DNA of 64,000 nt from NCBI GenBank assembly GCA_029782335.1, contig JAKOVA010000245.1, positions 1-64,000 on the forward strand, in the 5' to 3' direction. The DNA is from Actinomycetes bacterium (lineage in GTDB: Bacteria; Actinomycetota; Acidimicrobiia; Acidimicrobiales; Microtrichaceae). This document shows, in pieces, positions 41,264-50,614 of this stretch. The position numbers and the translations under genes are program-made. Each line of letters starts with the position of its first letter. Position 1 is the first letter of the stretch. The notes under the pieces were generated by a model that saw nothing but the letters and a program-made list of their open reading frames with translations, was not told the DNA's origin and did no database searches.

Positions 41264-43171
41264 TCAGCGCAGGAGCGCCTCGTAGGGGCCGAGCACGTCA
41301 CGCTCGAGAATCGAGCGCACCTGCGGATCGAAGCGCCACGTCGCCGCTCGAGAGACGAGTTCCCGTCGCACGTCAACCGATGAGTCGGGCCCGGCCGAGC
41401 GGGTCGAGTCCAACCAGATCGAGTGCAGCGTGAGCGGGACGGCCAGCTCCGGGTGGCCGAGCTTCGCGACCGGGCCCGAGGCGAGGTGTGCTGCGTCGAA
41501 GACCCACAGCTCGGTTCCGGCGGAGCGTTCGGTGACGTGGTCGCTGTAGACAACGGCGACCACGTATCCGTCGGTCGAGCCGCTGGCGGTGCCGCGGCGG
41601 GGGACGAAGGTGGGCGTCCAGCCAAAGCGGTCACCGGGATAGAAGAACGCGTCGGCGACCGAGCCCGCATCGTGGTCGATCCGCACCAGCCCTGATGGCA
41701 CGCCTTCCCACGGCAGTTCCTCATAGGGAACCAGCCGGTAGGGGTGCCGGATGAAGCCGGTGCCCACACGCCGGACCGCGAGATCGGTGGGGAAGCCGGA
41801 GGTCGCGTGGTACACGTCGCCGAGGGTGTCCTCGGAGTGGAGCGGATTGCGGGCGACCAACCCGCCGGTGCCCCAGGTGGCGTCGCTGTAGAAAACGTGC
41901 TGATCCACGACAGCGCCCCGGCGGGCGTCGATCTCGTAGCGGCCGACGACGCCGATGTCGTAGTTCACCGGGGTGATGGCGTTGACCAGTTCCTCGCGCA
42001 CCGGCTCGCCGGTGTGGGGGTGGCGGTCGTACGGCTGGACCCATTCGGCAAAGTCGCTGGCGCTGGTGTGCGCGCTGTGCACGACCAGCCGATCTGGTGT
42101 CGAGTCGTAGTCGACCATGAAGTGGCCCGACTCGCGCGGGATGATCGCTCGTCGCGCCACGACGCCGCCGCGGGTGGTCCGAATGTCGTCGCGGCTGATG
42201 ACGTAGAGATACGACTCGGGTCGCGGCACGATCGTCTGGCCGGCTTCCCACGAGTCGGGTGGGTTGAGCAGCTTTCCGGCCTCGATCGTCCCGGAAGCGT
42301 CGAGTACCACGAGGTGGTGTCGCGTCACGCACAGTTGGTGTGCGTTCTGGGTGATCGCGAGCGGCGACCCGTCGGGCATCGTCACCGGCACCCGCTTGAT
42401 GGCACCGTGGCCGTCCCAGGCCAACACCTCGAAGTACATCATCCCCGGCAGGGGGACGATCGACAGGGACACGCCGTAGTACTCGCCGGTGTGACGGTCG
42501 TAGGGCGGATGGGCACTCGCGACGCCCATCGGCGCGAGGAACCGATTGATCGGAGGGTCGACCATCGGTCGGTAGTCGTCGAGTCGGCCCACCGGTGAGA
42601 GCGGATCCAAGGTGGCGGGGTCGATCTCCCAGGGTCGGCCGCCGTCGCAGGTGGCGATCAGCCGGTTGCCGTCGAGGGACACCAGGGCGGTGTTCGCCTG
42701 GTTCTGCAGCCCGAGGCGCCCGAGGCGGGTCATCCCTCGGGACTCGAACCGGTAGGGCGTGTCCTCGAACGCGCGGGCCATGAGATAGTCGGTCGTTCGC
42801 AACAGGCGCGAGGTGAGCCGGGGAGTCGGCCCGTCGAGGTCGAGACGCCACACCATGCCGTCGCCGCTGAAGCCCGCATCACTCGGCAACAGCGACAACG
42901 ATTGGAACAGGACGTGGCCGGCGAGGTCATCGGGCAAGCGGCCCTCGAGCACCCCGAGTTCGCTCGGCGCGAACTCGGTCGTCACCCGGCGGTTGAAGGC
43001 CGCCGGAAGTCGGGCCCAACGGTCACGACCACCGAGCGGTGTGGGGAGAGGGTGCGGGCCCGACCCGAACGGATCCGGCGGGCTTGCCGGCGCGCACCCC
43101 AGCGCAGCACCACCGATCACGATGAGCGCACCACCACTCGCCGCGCCCCTCAGAAAGTCTCGACGATCCAC
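41264..43171 (-). CDS. Carotenoid oxygenase family protein 3, Tat-exported lipoprotein
   Basis: This encodes 635 residues from GTG 43171, with GGGGG upstream. The N-terminus DRRDFLRGAASGG followed by a hydrophobic core and ALGC (Cys26) is a twin-arginine signal with a lipobox. The oxygenase body has His at ASAHPPYDRHTG, NAHQLCVTRHHLVVLDASG, GHFMVDYDSTPD and PLTLHSIW, so the four iron ligands appear kept. It resembles oxygenase 1. Export of a carotenoid oxygenase is unusual and suggests cleavage of a hydrophobic substrate outside the membrane before import. Operator site 4 lies 38 bp upstream. Confidence 0.88.
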   Translation of the reverse strand: MDRRDFLRGAASGGALIVIGGAALGCAPASPPDPFGSGPHPLPTPLGGRDRWARLPAAFNRRVTTEFAPSELGVLEGRLPDDLAGHVLFQSLSLLPSDAGFSGDGMVWRLDLDGPTPRLTSRLLRTTDYLMARAFEDTPYRFESRGMTRLGRLGLQNQANTALVSLDGNRLIATCDGGRPWEIDPATLDPLSPVGRLDDYRPMVDPPINRFLAPMGVASAHPPYDRHTGEYYGVSLSIVPLPGMMYFEVLAWDGHGAIKRVPVTMPDGSPLAITQNAHQLCVTRHHLVVLDASGTIEAGKLLNPPDSWEAGQTIVPRPESYLYVISRDDIRTTRGGVVARRAIIPRESGHFMVDYDSTPDRLVVHSAHTSASDFAEWVQPYDRHPHTGEPVREELVNAITPVNYDIGVVGRYEIDARRGAVVDQHVFYSDATWGTGGLVARNPLHSEDTLGDVYHATSGFPTDLAVRRVGTGFIRHPYRLVPYEELPWEGVPSGLVRIDHDAGSVADAFFYPGDRFGWTPTFVPRRGTASGSTDGYVVAVVYSDHVTERSAGTELWVFDAAHLASGPVAKLGHPELAVPLTLHSIWLDSTRSAGPDSSVDVRRELVSRAATWRFDPQVRSILERDVLGPYEALLR

Positions 43172-43208
43172 GCGTCCCCCAGGTTCCGTCGGTACCGCCC
43201 GCCCGGAC

Positions 43209-43223
43209 TGAACAGTGTATACC
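43209..43223 (-). promoter_or_regulatory. Operator site 4 of the proposed TetR regulon
   Basis: TGAACAGTGTATACC (plus strand) gives TGAAC-AGT-GTATA, again with AAC-RGY-GT. It lies between carotenoid oxygenase 3 (minus) and the DUF1971 gene (plus), so it could control both, and perhaps the downstream WS/DGAT 2. Confidence 0.7.
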
Positions 43224-43311
43224 TCGGGTCGAGCCGTTACGAAGGGGCAGTCGATCCGGTACGGTCGATCACGCGAGCCCGACTCCCGACCCCCAGAGAG
43301 GAGCATCGCCC

Positions 43312-43647
43312 ATGAATGAAGTCATGCCCGACGGCCTTGAGTACGTCCGCACCACCGACGTGTTCGATCAGGAACAGCACCCGGCCGGTCTCTTGCGCGC
43401 CCACCGGGTCGCCGAGGGCGTCTGGGGTCGCCTGCTCGTCCACACCGGCGGGGTCCGCTTCGTTTTCGAGGACGACACTGACCATCCCATCGACGTGACG
43501 GCCGGCGGCACTCAGGTGATCCCACCGGGTCGCGAGCACCACGTCGAGTTCGTCGGGCCGGCAACCTTCGCCATCGAGTTCCACCGTGAGCCCCGACAGG
43601 CGACGCCGACCCCCGGCGACGAGAGCACCGGCCTCGCTGAGACCTGA
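43312..43647 (+). CDS. YeaR/TehB-like cupin (DUF1971) domain protein
   Basis: This encodes 111 residues with AGAGAGGAG upstream. The order VRTTDVFDQEQHPAGLLRAH, a barrel with GVWGRLLVHTGGVRFVFED, TQVIPPGREHHVEFVG and ATFAIEFHRE matches the small cupin family of YeaR. The conserved His pair in EHHVEF is a candidate metal site. It is followed 5 bp later by WS/DGAT 2, so they form an operon. Confidence 0.78.
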   Translation: MNEVMPDGLEYVRTTDVFDQEQHPAGLLRAHRVAEGVWGRLLVHTGGVRFVFEDDTDHPIDVTAGGTQVIPPGREHHVEFVGPATFAIEFHREPRQATPTPGDESTGLAET

Positions 43648-43652
43648 TCCGC

Positions 43653-45074
43653 GTGGAGCGCCTCACCGCAGCCGACTCGTGGTACCTCCAGGTCGAGTCA
43701 CCCACCGTGCCCATGCACGTGGCGGGCGTGATGATCCTCGAGCCGAAGACCGCTGGCAGGCGTCTCACCCCCACACGCCTGCGCGACCACATCGCCCGCG
43801 GGTTCGCCACCATCCCGTCGCTGCGCCGGCGGCTCGTTGAGGTTCCGTTCGGGATCGACCATCCCGTGTGGGTCGAGGACCCCGATTTCGACCTCGACCA
43901 CCATCTCTCACGTCACATCCTCGGCCGGCCGGGCGAGCCCGCGGATCTCGACACGTTCGTCGGCCGCTTCCTCTCTCCGCTGCTCGACCGCTCGAAACCC
44001 CTGTGGCAGATGGCGCTGGTGGAGGGCCTCGAGGGCAAGCGGATCGCGATCGTCGTCAAGTTGCACCATTGCCTCGTCGACGGGGCGAGCGGCCTCGCGA
44101 TCCTCGGCGAGCTGATCGATCTGACCGCGGAGGAGACGGCGAGCACATCCCGACCCTCGGACACGCCCGAGCGAGCCGAGCGAGCCGAGCGAGTCCCGGG
44201 TCGCACCGAACTCGTCACCGGAGCGCTGTGGAATCGAGCGATCACCCCGATGCGTCCGCTTCGAGCGGCGGCACACGTTGCGTCGTCGATCGCGAACCTC
44301 GCAACCACCGCAACTGCCCGCCGACGCTCTGGGGCGACGCCTTCCGCACGTCCCCTCGATGCTCCCCGAACACCCCTCAACGGGGTCCTGACAACTCGTC
44401 GGGCCACCTCGTTCACCCAGCTTCCCCTCGACGACTTCAAGCGCGTCCGAACGGCCTTCGGGGCGACGGTCAACGACGTCGTGCTCGCCGTGTGCAGCGG
44501 GGCGCTCCGCGAGTATCTCGACGCGCGCGGTGCGCTTCCGGACCGACCCCTCGTGTGCTCGGTGCCGGTCTCCACCCACGGCCACGACGACGCGGACCGC
44601 TCGACGAATCAGGTGTCGAGCCTGTTCGTCCACCTCCCCGTGCACCTCGCGGACCCTCTCGATCGACTCGCCGCGGTCCACGAAACGGCAGAGGGCGCAA
44701 AGCAGTACCACGCAGCGCTCGGGGGCAGCATTCTGGGTGATGCGGTCGAGATGATTCCGACGACCCTGCTGCGTCTCGGAAGTCGCGCCTATGGCCGCAG
44801 CCACCTCCCGTCGCTGCTGCCGCCGATCCAGAACCTGATCGTCTCCAATGTGGTGGGCCCACCGAGCCCCCTCTACATCGCGGGTGCGGAGGTCGTCGGC
44901 CTGTTCCCGGTCGGCCTCCTCACCGAGGGAACCGGCTTGAACATCACGGTGTTCTCGAGCAACGGCGTGTTGAACGTCGGGCTGCTGGCGTGCCCCGATC
45001 TCCTCGATGACCTCGGCGAGTTGGTCTCGGGGATTCGGCGCAGCCTCGAGGAGTTGCTCGCGCTCGCCGCTTGA
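43653..45074 (+). CDS. WS/DGAT wax ester synthase/diacylglycerol acyltransferase 2
   Basis: This encodes 473 residues with a GTG start. The catalytic motif is HHCLVDG at 138-144. ERLTAADSWYLQVESPTVPM, LLDRSKPLWQMALVEGLEGK, VNDVVLAVCSGALREYL and VVGPPSPLYIAGAEVVGLFP are family motifs. It is paralogous to the gene at 29492. Having two WS/DGAT genes in one neighbourhood suggests linkage of the oxygenase pathway to storage lipid or ester formation. Confidence 0.93.
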   Translation: MERLTAADSWYLQVESPTVPMHVAGVMILEPKTAGRRLTPTRLRDHIARGFATIPSLRRRLVEVPFGIDHPVWVEDPDFDLDHHLSRHILGRPGEPADLDTFVGRFLSPLLDRSKPLWQMALVEGLEGKRIAIVVKLHHCLVDGASGLAILGELIDLTAEETASTSRPSDTPERAERAERVPGRTELVTGALWNRAITPMRPLRAAAHVASSIANLATTATARRRSGATPSARPLDAPRTPLNGVLTTRRATSFTQLPLDDFKRVRTAFGATVNDVVLAVCSGALREYLDARGALPDRPLVCSVPVSTHGHDDADRSTNQVSSLFVHLPVHLADPLDRLAAVHETAEGAKQYHAALGGSILGDAVEMIPTTLLRLGSRAYGRSHLPSLLPPIQNLIVSNVVGPPSPLYIAGAEVVGLFPVGLLTEGTGLNITVFSSNGVLNVGLLACPDLLDDLGELVSGIRRSLEELLALAA

Positions 45075-45146
45075 TCGCGAGGCATTGCGGTCGATGGAAC
45101 CCTGATCGACGTGCCGCCCCGTCGGCCGGATCGCCGGAGGTCTCCT

Positions 45147-46667
45147 GTGGCCGAGCCGCTCAGTGCACCGACTCGTTTCGAGAACCCTGTGGACGCCCAG
45201 GGTCACGTGATGCGGCCGGTCGACCCTCACGTTGTGGTGCTCGTCGGCGCTACCGGTGACCTCGCCCGCAGGAAACTGCTGCCAGGACTGTTCCACCTCG
45301 CTGAGGTGGGGTTGTTGTCGTCGTTCCACATCGTCGGAACCTCCCTGGAGGACCTCGACGACGAGGACTTCCGGCAACTGACGCTCGCGGCGTGCCGGGA
45401 GTACGCCCGTCGCCCACCCGACGAGTCGGCGTGGCGGCACTTCGCGCAACGGCTCCGATACGTGCGTCAGAGCGATGGCCCTGCGGCGCTCGCGGCCGCG
45501 GTGCATGACGCGGAGGACGATCTCGGCGTCGACGCGCGCCGCCTCCACTACGTGTCGGTTCCGCCGTTCGCAGCCCCGGACGTGATCCGCACCCTCGGCG
45601 CGGCCGGATTGGCAGAGCGCGCACGGGTGGTGCTCGAGAAGCCCTTCGGCACCGATCTCGACAGTGCACAGAAGCTCAACCTGATCATCCACGAGGTGTT
45701 CGAAGAAGACCAGGTGTTCCGCATCGACCACTTCCTCGGCAAGGAAGCGGCCCTCAACATTCTCGCGTTCCGCTTCGCGAACGGGCTCTTCGAGCCCATC
45801 TGGAACCGCCAGATGATCTCCCACGTGCAGATCGACGTCCCCGAGACGCTCTCGGTCGGCAACCGGGCAGCGTTCTACGAGTCGGCGGGGGCGTTCCGCG
45901 ACATGGTCGTCACACACCTCATGCAGATCCTTGCGTTCGTGGCAATGGAACCACCGACGGCCCTCGAGCCGTTCGCGATCAACGAGGAGAAGAACAAGGT
46001 CTTCCGCTCGATGCTGCCACTACGGCCCGATCACGTGGTCCGTGGCCAGTACGAGGGGTACTGCGACATCGACGGCGTCGATCCGGACAGCCAGACCGAC
46101 ACCTTTGTGGCGCTGCGTTGCGAGATCGACAACTGGCGATGGGCGGGGGTGCCGTTCTTCCTGCGCACCGGCAAGCACATGGCCGAAGGCGCCCGGATCG
46201 TGTCGATCGCGTTCCGTGAGCCGCCACGCTCGATGTTCCCGGGTGCGTCGGGCGTCGGGATGAAGGGGCCCGACCACCTCACCTTCGACCTGGCCGAGTC
46301 GGCGAAGATGTCACTGTCGTTCTACGGGAAACGGCCCGGCCCCGGCATGGTTCTCGACAAGCTGAGCCTCCAGTTCGCCCTCTCGGAGACGGCGGCGGCC
46401 GGTGACGTTCTCGAAGCGTACGAGCGGCTCATCCTCGATGCGATGCACGGCGACCACACGCTGTTCACGAATGCGGCCGGCATCGAGCGACTCTGGGAGG
46501 TCGCCGCGCCGCTGCTCGCAGACCCGCCGGAGGTGCACCTCTACAAGCGGGGCTCGTGGGGTCCACGAGCGATGCACGGGCTCATCCAGCCGTTCGGCTG
46601 GCGCCTTCCCTTCGAGCGCGCCTGGCGTGAGGCCCCGCACGACGACGCGGCGCACCCGGCGACCTGA
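45147..46667 (+). CDS. zwf: Glucose-6-phosphate dehydrogenase
   Basis: This encodes 506 residues from GTG 45147, preceded by GGAGG at 8 bases; GTG 45111 and ATG 45210 are alternatives. The NADP site is VLVGATGDLARRKL, the substrate motif RIDHFLGKEA contains the catalytic His, and EKPFGTDLDSAQKLN and FFLRTGKHM are typical. It makes 6-phosphogluconolactone and NADPH for the pentose phosphate pathway. No opcA, pgl, tal or tkt is adjacent, so it stands apart from the usual actinobacterial cluster. Confidence 0.97.
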   Translation: MAEPLSAPTRFENPVDAQGHVMRPVDPHVVVLVGATGDLARRKLLPGLFHLAEVGLLSSFHIVGTSLEDLDDEDFRQLTLAACREYARRPPDESAWRHFAQRLRYVRQSDGPAALAAAVHDAEDDLGVDARRLHYVSVPPFAAPDVIRTLGAAGLAERARVVLEKPFGTDLDSAQKLNLIIHEVFEEDQVFRIDHFLGKEAALNILAFRFANGLFEPIWNRQMISHVQIDVPETLSVGNRAAFYESAGAFRDMVVTHLMQILAFVAMEPPTALEPFAINEEKNKVFRSMLPLRPDHVVRGQYEGYCDIDGVDPDSQTDTFVALRCEIDNWRWAGVPFFLRTGKHMAEGARIVSIAFREPPRSMFPGASGVGMKGPDHLTFDLAESAKMSLSFYGKRPGPGMVLDKLSLQFALSETAAAGDVLEAYERLILDAMHGDHTLFTNAAGIERLWEVAAPLLADPPEVHLYKRGSWGPRAMHGLIQPFGWRLPFERAWREAPHDDAAHPAT

Positions 46668-46722
46668 TGGTCCCACGCGCCAGCGTGACGCCGCGACGCT
46701 CGTCACCCCAGCGCGCGGCGCC

Positions 46723-49011
46723 CTACGTCGGAAGGGGAGCGAAGCGCCGGAGGCGCAGGCTGTTGGTCACCACGAACACCGACGAGAAGGCCATCGCCGC
46801 ACCGGCGAGCATCGGGTTGAGGAGACCGGCTGCGGCGAGCGGGAGGGCCGCCACGTTGTAGGCGAAGGCCCAGAACAGGTTGCCCTTGATGGTCGCGAGG
46901 GTCCGCCGAGCGAGGCGGATGGCGTCGGCGGCAACCCGAAGGTCTCCGCGGACGAGAGTGAGGTCGGCCGCTTCGATCGCGACGTCGGTGCCCGTGCCCA
47001 TCGCCAGGCCGAGGTCGGCCTGGGCCAGCGCCGCAGCGTCGTTCACGCCGTCGCCGACCATCGCGACGGTCCGACCGTCGTCTTGGAGGCGCTTGATGAC
47101 CGCGACCTTGTCGGCGGGGAGCACTTCGGCGATCACCGACTCGGCATCGATTCCGACCGCATCGGCGACCGTCGCGGCGACCGCCGCGTTGTCGCCCGTG
47201 AGCAACATCGGTGTCAGCCCGAGCGCACGGAAGCGCGTGATCGCCTCAGCGGAGCCGTCCTTGAGGGCATCGGCCACCACGAGCACGCCGCGGGCCGCGC
47301 CGTCCCAGCCGACGGCGACCGCCGTCCACCCGCGGCCGGCGGCGTCGCTCATCGCGGTGGACAGTTCTGGTCCGAGGTGCTGGGACCAGTCCGCCAACAG
47401 CCGGGCACGGCCGACGACGACCGCGTGGGTCTGGTCGCCGTCGCGGACCATGCCCTGGACGCCGAGGCCCTCGACATTGGCGAAGTCGACCACCGTTGCG
47501 AGCTCTCCGACCCGCTCCGCGGCTCCCGCGGCGATGGCCGCCGCGATGGGGTGCTCGGAGGCGCCCTCGATCGCTCCCGCAATGCGGAGGAGCTGGGCCT
47601 CGTTCTCCCCGTCGGCGGCGACGACCTCGACGAGGGTCATCTTGCCGGTCGTGACCGTGCCGGTCTTGTCCAAGACGATGGTGTCGACACGCCGCGTTGA
47701 TTCGAGGACTTCGGGGCCTTTGATCAGGATGCCCAGTTGCGCACCGCGACCGGTGCCGACGAGCAGTGCCGTCGGCGTCGCCAGACCGAGCGCGCACGGG
47801 CACGCGATGATCAGCACCGCGACGGCGGCGGTGAACGCGGCGGATGGCCCGTCGCCACGAATCATCCAATAGGCGAAGGTCGCGACGGCGAGGATCAGCA
47901 CGATCGGCACGAAGACGCCGGAGATGCGGTCGGCGAGGCGCTGCACCTGCGCCTTTCCGCTCTGAGCGTCTTCCACCAGGCGCGCCATCTGGGCGAGTTG
48001 TGTGTCGGCTCCGACCCGTGTCGCTTCGACCACGAGGCGACCGCCGGCGTTCACGGTTGCTCCCACCACGGGATCACCTGATCCGACCTCGACGGGAACC
48101 GACTCGCCGGTGACCATCGACATGTCGAGCGCAGAGGTGCCCTCGATGACGGTGCCGTCGGTGGCGACCTTCTCGCCGGGACGGACGACGAAGTGATCGC
48201 CGACCGCGAGTTGATCGACGGGGATCCGTTCCTCACGGTCACCCCGCAGCACGGAGACCTCTTTGGCGCCGAGTTCGAGCAGGGCGCGCAGCGCTGCGCC
48301 CGCCCGGCGCTTCGAGCGCACTTCCAGGTAGCGGCCGGCCAGGATGAACGTGGTCACCCCTGCCGCCGCCTCGAGGTAGATGTTCGCCGAGCCGTGGGTC
48401 CGCTCGACGGTGAACTCGAACGCGTGGGTCATGCCCGGCTCGCCCGCCATTCCGAAGAACAGCGCGTAGATCGACCATCCGAACGCGGCCAGGGTGCCGA
48501 TCGAGATCAGGGCGTCCATCGTCGTGGTGCCGTGACGCAGGTTCGTCCAGGCGGCACGGTGGAACGGCAGCGCCCCCCACACGACGACGGGCGCGGCGAG
48601 GGTCAGCGACAACCACTGCCAGTGACGGAACTGAAGCGGCGGCACCATCGCCATCGCGACCACCGGCGCGCTCAGGAGCGCTGAGACGACCAGCCGCTCG
48701 CGCAGGGAGCGAAGCTCGTGATCCTCCGCGGCACCGTGCTCGTCAGTTGCCGCAACAGGGGTGGGAGCCGGCAGCGTTGCCGAATAGCCCGCCTGCGCCA
48801 CGGTGTCGAGCAGCGCCTCCGGTGTCACCGCAGGGGAGAAGGTGACCTTCGCCTTTTCGGTGGCGTAGTTCACGCTCGCGGTCACCCCGTCGAGCTTGTT
48901 GAGCTTCCGCTCGATCCGATTGGCGCACGACGCGCACGTCATGCCCGAGATGGCGAGTTCGATCTCCCGGGGTTGGTCGGTGAGCGTCGGGTCGTGCTCG
49001 GTCGTGCTCAT
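46723..49011 (-). CDS. copA: Copper-exporting P1B-type ATPase
   Basis: This encodes 762 residues from ATG 49011. A single N-terminal HMA domain has [12 protein letters not shown]. Eight membrane segments include the CPC metal motif in [13 protein letters not shown]. The phosphorylation site is [11 protein letters not shown], followed by the HP motif SEHPIAAAI and [16 protein letters not shown]. It pumps Cu(I) outward. Its start overlaps the copZ-like gene by 4 bp (ATGA). The HMA plus CsoR context makes copper the likely metal. Confidence 0.96.
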   Translation of the reverse strand: MSTTEHDPTLTDQPREIELAISGMTCASCANRIERKLNKLDGVTASVNYATEKAKVTFSPAVTPEALLDTVAQAGYSATLPAPTPVAATDEHGAAEDHELRSLRERLVVSALLSAPVVAMAMVPPLQFRHWQWLSLTLAAPVVVWGALPFHRAAWTNLRHGTTTMDALISIGTLAAFGWSIYALFFGMAGEPGMTHAFEFTVERTHGSANIYLEAAAGVTTFILAGRYLEVRSKRRAGAALRALLELGAKEVSVLRGDREERIPVDQLAVGDHFVVRPGEKVATDGTVIEGTSALDMSMVTGESVPVEVGSGDPVVGATVNAGGRLVVEATRVGADTQLAQMARLVEDAQSGKAQVQRLADRISGVFVPIVLILAVATFAYWMIRGDGPSAAFTAAVAVLIIACPCALGLATPTALLVGTGRGAQLGILIKGPEVLESTRRVDTIVLDKTGTVTTGKMTLVEVVAADGENEAQLLRIAGAIEGASEHPIAAAIAAGAAERVGELATVVDFANVEGLGVQGMVRDGDQTHAVVVGRARLLADWSQHLGPELSTAMSDAAGRGWTAVAVGWDGAARGVLVVADALKDGSAEAITRFRALGLTPMLLTGDNAAVAATVADAVGIDAESVIAEVLPADKVAVIKRLQDDGRTVAMVGDGVNDAAALAQADLGLAMGTGTDVAIEAADLTLVRGDLRVAADAIRLARRTLATIKGNLFWAFAYNVAALPLAAAGLLNPMLAGAAMAFSSVFVVTNSLRLRRFAPLPT

Positions 49012-49214
49012 GTCGTCTGGTATCCGGCTTCGGCGACCGCGGCACGGATCGCCGCGTCTTCGACGGGTCCGTCGGAGGTGACCGTCATGCGGCCGGAGGC
49101 CAAGTCGACATCGACGCCGGTCACGCCCGCGACCTCGCCGACTTCCTCGGTGACCGATGCGACGCAGTGGCCGCAGGTCATGCCGACAACGGTGTAGGTG
49201 GTGGTCTCGCTCAT
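49008..49214 (-). CDS. copZ: CopZ-like copper chaperone (single HMA domain)
   Basis: This encodes 68 residues: a ferredoxin-like HMA domain with [15 protein letters not shown] at the N-terminus and [13 protein letters not shown] later. It delivers Cu(I) to CopA, and their genes overlap by 4 bp. It lies 53 bp after csoR on the same strand. Confidence 0.94.
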   Translation of the reverse strand: MSETTTYTVVGMTCGHCVASVTEEVGEVAGVTGVDVDLASGRMTVTSDGPVEDAAIRAAVAEAGYQTT

Positions 49215-49267
49215 TTGGGTGCTCCGTTTCGGTTGCTGGGGTTTGGTCGGTGGGAGGGTGGGGGACC

Positions 49268-49570
49268 TCAGGAACGAACGAGACGGCCGATGGCGTCGGT
49301 CGCCTCCTTGAGCTTCGCTGCGCCTTCTGGGCCGCCCGCGGCGACCGCGTTCGCAACGCAGTGCCCGAGGTGTTCCTCGAGGAGGCCCAGGGAGACGGCC
49401 TGGAGCGCCTTGGTCATCGCGGAGACCTGCGTGAGGATGTCGATGCAGTACTGCTCCTCATCGACCATCCGCTGGAGGCCTCGCGCCTGACCTTCGATGC
49501 GCCGCAGCCGCTTGAGGTAGTCCTCCTTGCGGCTGAGGTAGCCAGGAGTCGCGTGGTGAGCTTGCTCCAT
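49268..49570 (-). CDS. csoR: CsoR-family copper-sensing repressor
   Basis: This encodes 100 residues from ATG 49570; ATG 49576 adds two. The all-helical DUF156 fold has [19 protein letters not shown], Cys in [11 protein letters not shown], and His and Cys in [13 protein letters not shown], the Cys-His-Cys Cu(I) ligand set. It represses its own operon with copZ and copA until Cu(I) binds. Its operator covers the start region. Confidence 0.95.
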   Translation of the reverse strand: MEQAHHATPGYLSRKEDYLKRLRRIEGQARGLQRMVDEEQYCIDILTQVSAMTKALQAVSLGLLEEHLGHCVANAVAAGGPEGAAKLKEATDAIGRLVRS

Positions 49571-49574
49571 TACC

Positions 49575-49591
49575 ATACCCCCCTAGGGTAT
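49575..49591 (-). promoter_or_regulatory. CsoR operator
   Basis: ATACCCCCCTAGGGTAT is a 6-5-6 inverted repeat (ATACCC/GGGTAT), the typical G/C-tract pseudo-palindrome bound by CsoR. It lies 4 bp upstream of ATG 49570 and overlaps the alternative ATG at 49576, so bound repressor would block transcription directly at the start. Confidence 0.85.
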
Positions 49592-49695
49592 CACGAGACC
49601 TCCAGGTCTACAAGGGGGGCAGGGTGGGAACGACCAACCCGGCACCGATTGTCGGGGTGCCCCTCCATCCGGAGGTCGAAACAAGGAGGTCGGCG

Positions 49696-50604
49696 ATGAA
49701 GCGAGTGTTGGTTGGCATCGATGGTTCGGAGACGGCAGCAGCCGCTGCCGCATGGGCTGCCCGTCTGACCCGAGCCACCGGCGCAGAACTCATCGCTGCG
49801 ACCGCGTGGCGACCGTCACAGTCCGAGGCAGCTCCCGAGGAGATGGAACTGCTTCGAGACGACACGGCCTCACGACTGGCGGGGGAATGGACCGAGCCGA
49901 TCCGCCAAGAGGGTGTCGAAGCACGAACGACGGTGTTGAACGGCAATCCCGACCGACTGCTCGCCGCAGCCCTCGACGACGACGTCGACCTGATCGTCAT
50001 CGGGACCCACGGCCATAGCGGTGTTGCGCCGTTGAAGTTCGGCAGCAACGCCCACCACCTCGCGCACTACACGCGTCGGCCGCTGGCCCTCATCCCGAAC
50101 TCGAGTGCCGCCGGCGGCGAGCCGATTCGCAAGATCGTCGTGTGCGTCGACGGGTCACCGGGCTCGACCGCCGCGGTGCAGTTCTGTGCAGACGTGGCAC
50201 CGGGCTTGGGCGCGACCGTGACCGCAGTGGCCTCAGAGGAACCCTTCCTCGAGTGGGTCCGCGAGAGCGACCCCAGAAGCTGGCGCAGCTACCTGGAATC
50301 CGAGGCCGAGGAGTGGTCACAGCCGATTCGTGACGCCGGCGTCGAGGTCGAGGTGGTCGTCCGCCGCGACCTCCACCCGTCCCACGCGTTGCTCGAGGCG
50401 GCGGCCGACGCGCAGCTGCTCGTCGTCGGAACCGCAGGGCTGAGCTCGGTGCTCGGCGTGCGTATCGGCGGCACTGCGATGCAGGTCATCGACAGCGCGA
50501 ACGTGCCGGTGGTCATGGTTCCGCCCACCGATCCTGGAGGGACCCGCACCGGGCCGCTCGACCACACCACCGACCAGCACGACGACGCAGCAACGAACGC
50601 CTGA
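49696..50604 (+). CDS. Tandem universal stress protein (two UspA domains)
   Basis: This encodes 302 residues with AAGGAGG 7 bases before ATG 49696. Domain 1 (about 1-135) has VLVGIDGSETAAAAA and DLIVIGTHGHSGVAPLKFGS; domain 2 (about 148-285) has IVVCVDGSPGSTAAVQF and LLVVGTAGLSSVLGVRIGG. The GxxG(9)G[ST] ATP-binding pattern is partly kept. Actinobacterial tandem Usp proteins respond to hypoxia or stress. It is divergent from csoR and 10 bp before the NuoF-like gene, so an operon with that gene is likely. Confidence 0.92.
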   Translation: MKRVLVGIDGSETAAAAAAWAARLTRATGAELIAATAWRPSQSEAAPEEMELLRDDTASRLAGEWTEPIRQEGVEARTTVLNGNPDRLLAAALDDDVDLIVIGTHGHSGVAPLKFGSNAHHLAHYTRRPLALIPNSSAAGGEPIRKIVVCVDGSPGSTAAVQFCADVAPGLGATVTAVASEEPFLEWVRESDPRSWRSYLESEAEEWSQPIRDAGVEVEVVVRRDLHPSHALLEAAADAQLLVVGTAGLSSVLGVRIGGTAMQVIDSANVPVVMVPPTDPGGTRTGPLDHTTDQHDDAATNA

Positions 50605-50614
50605 GGAGCACGTG

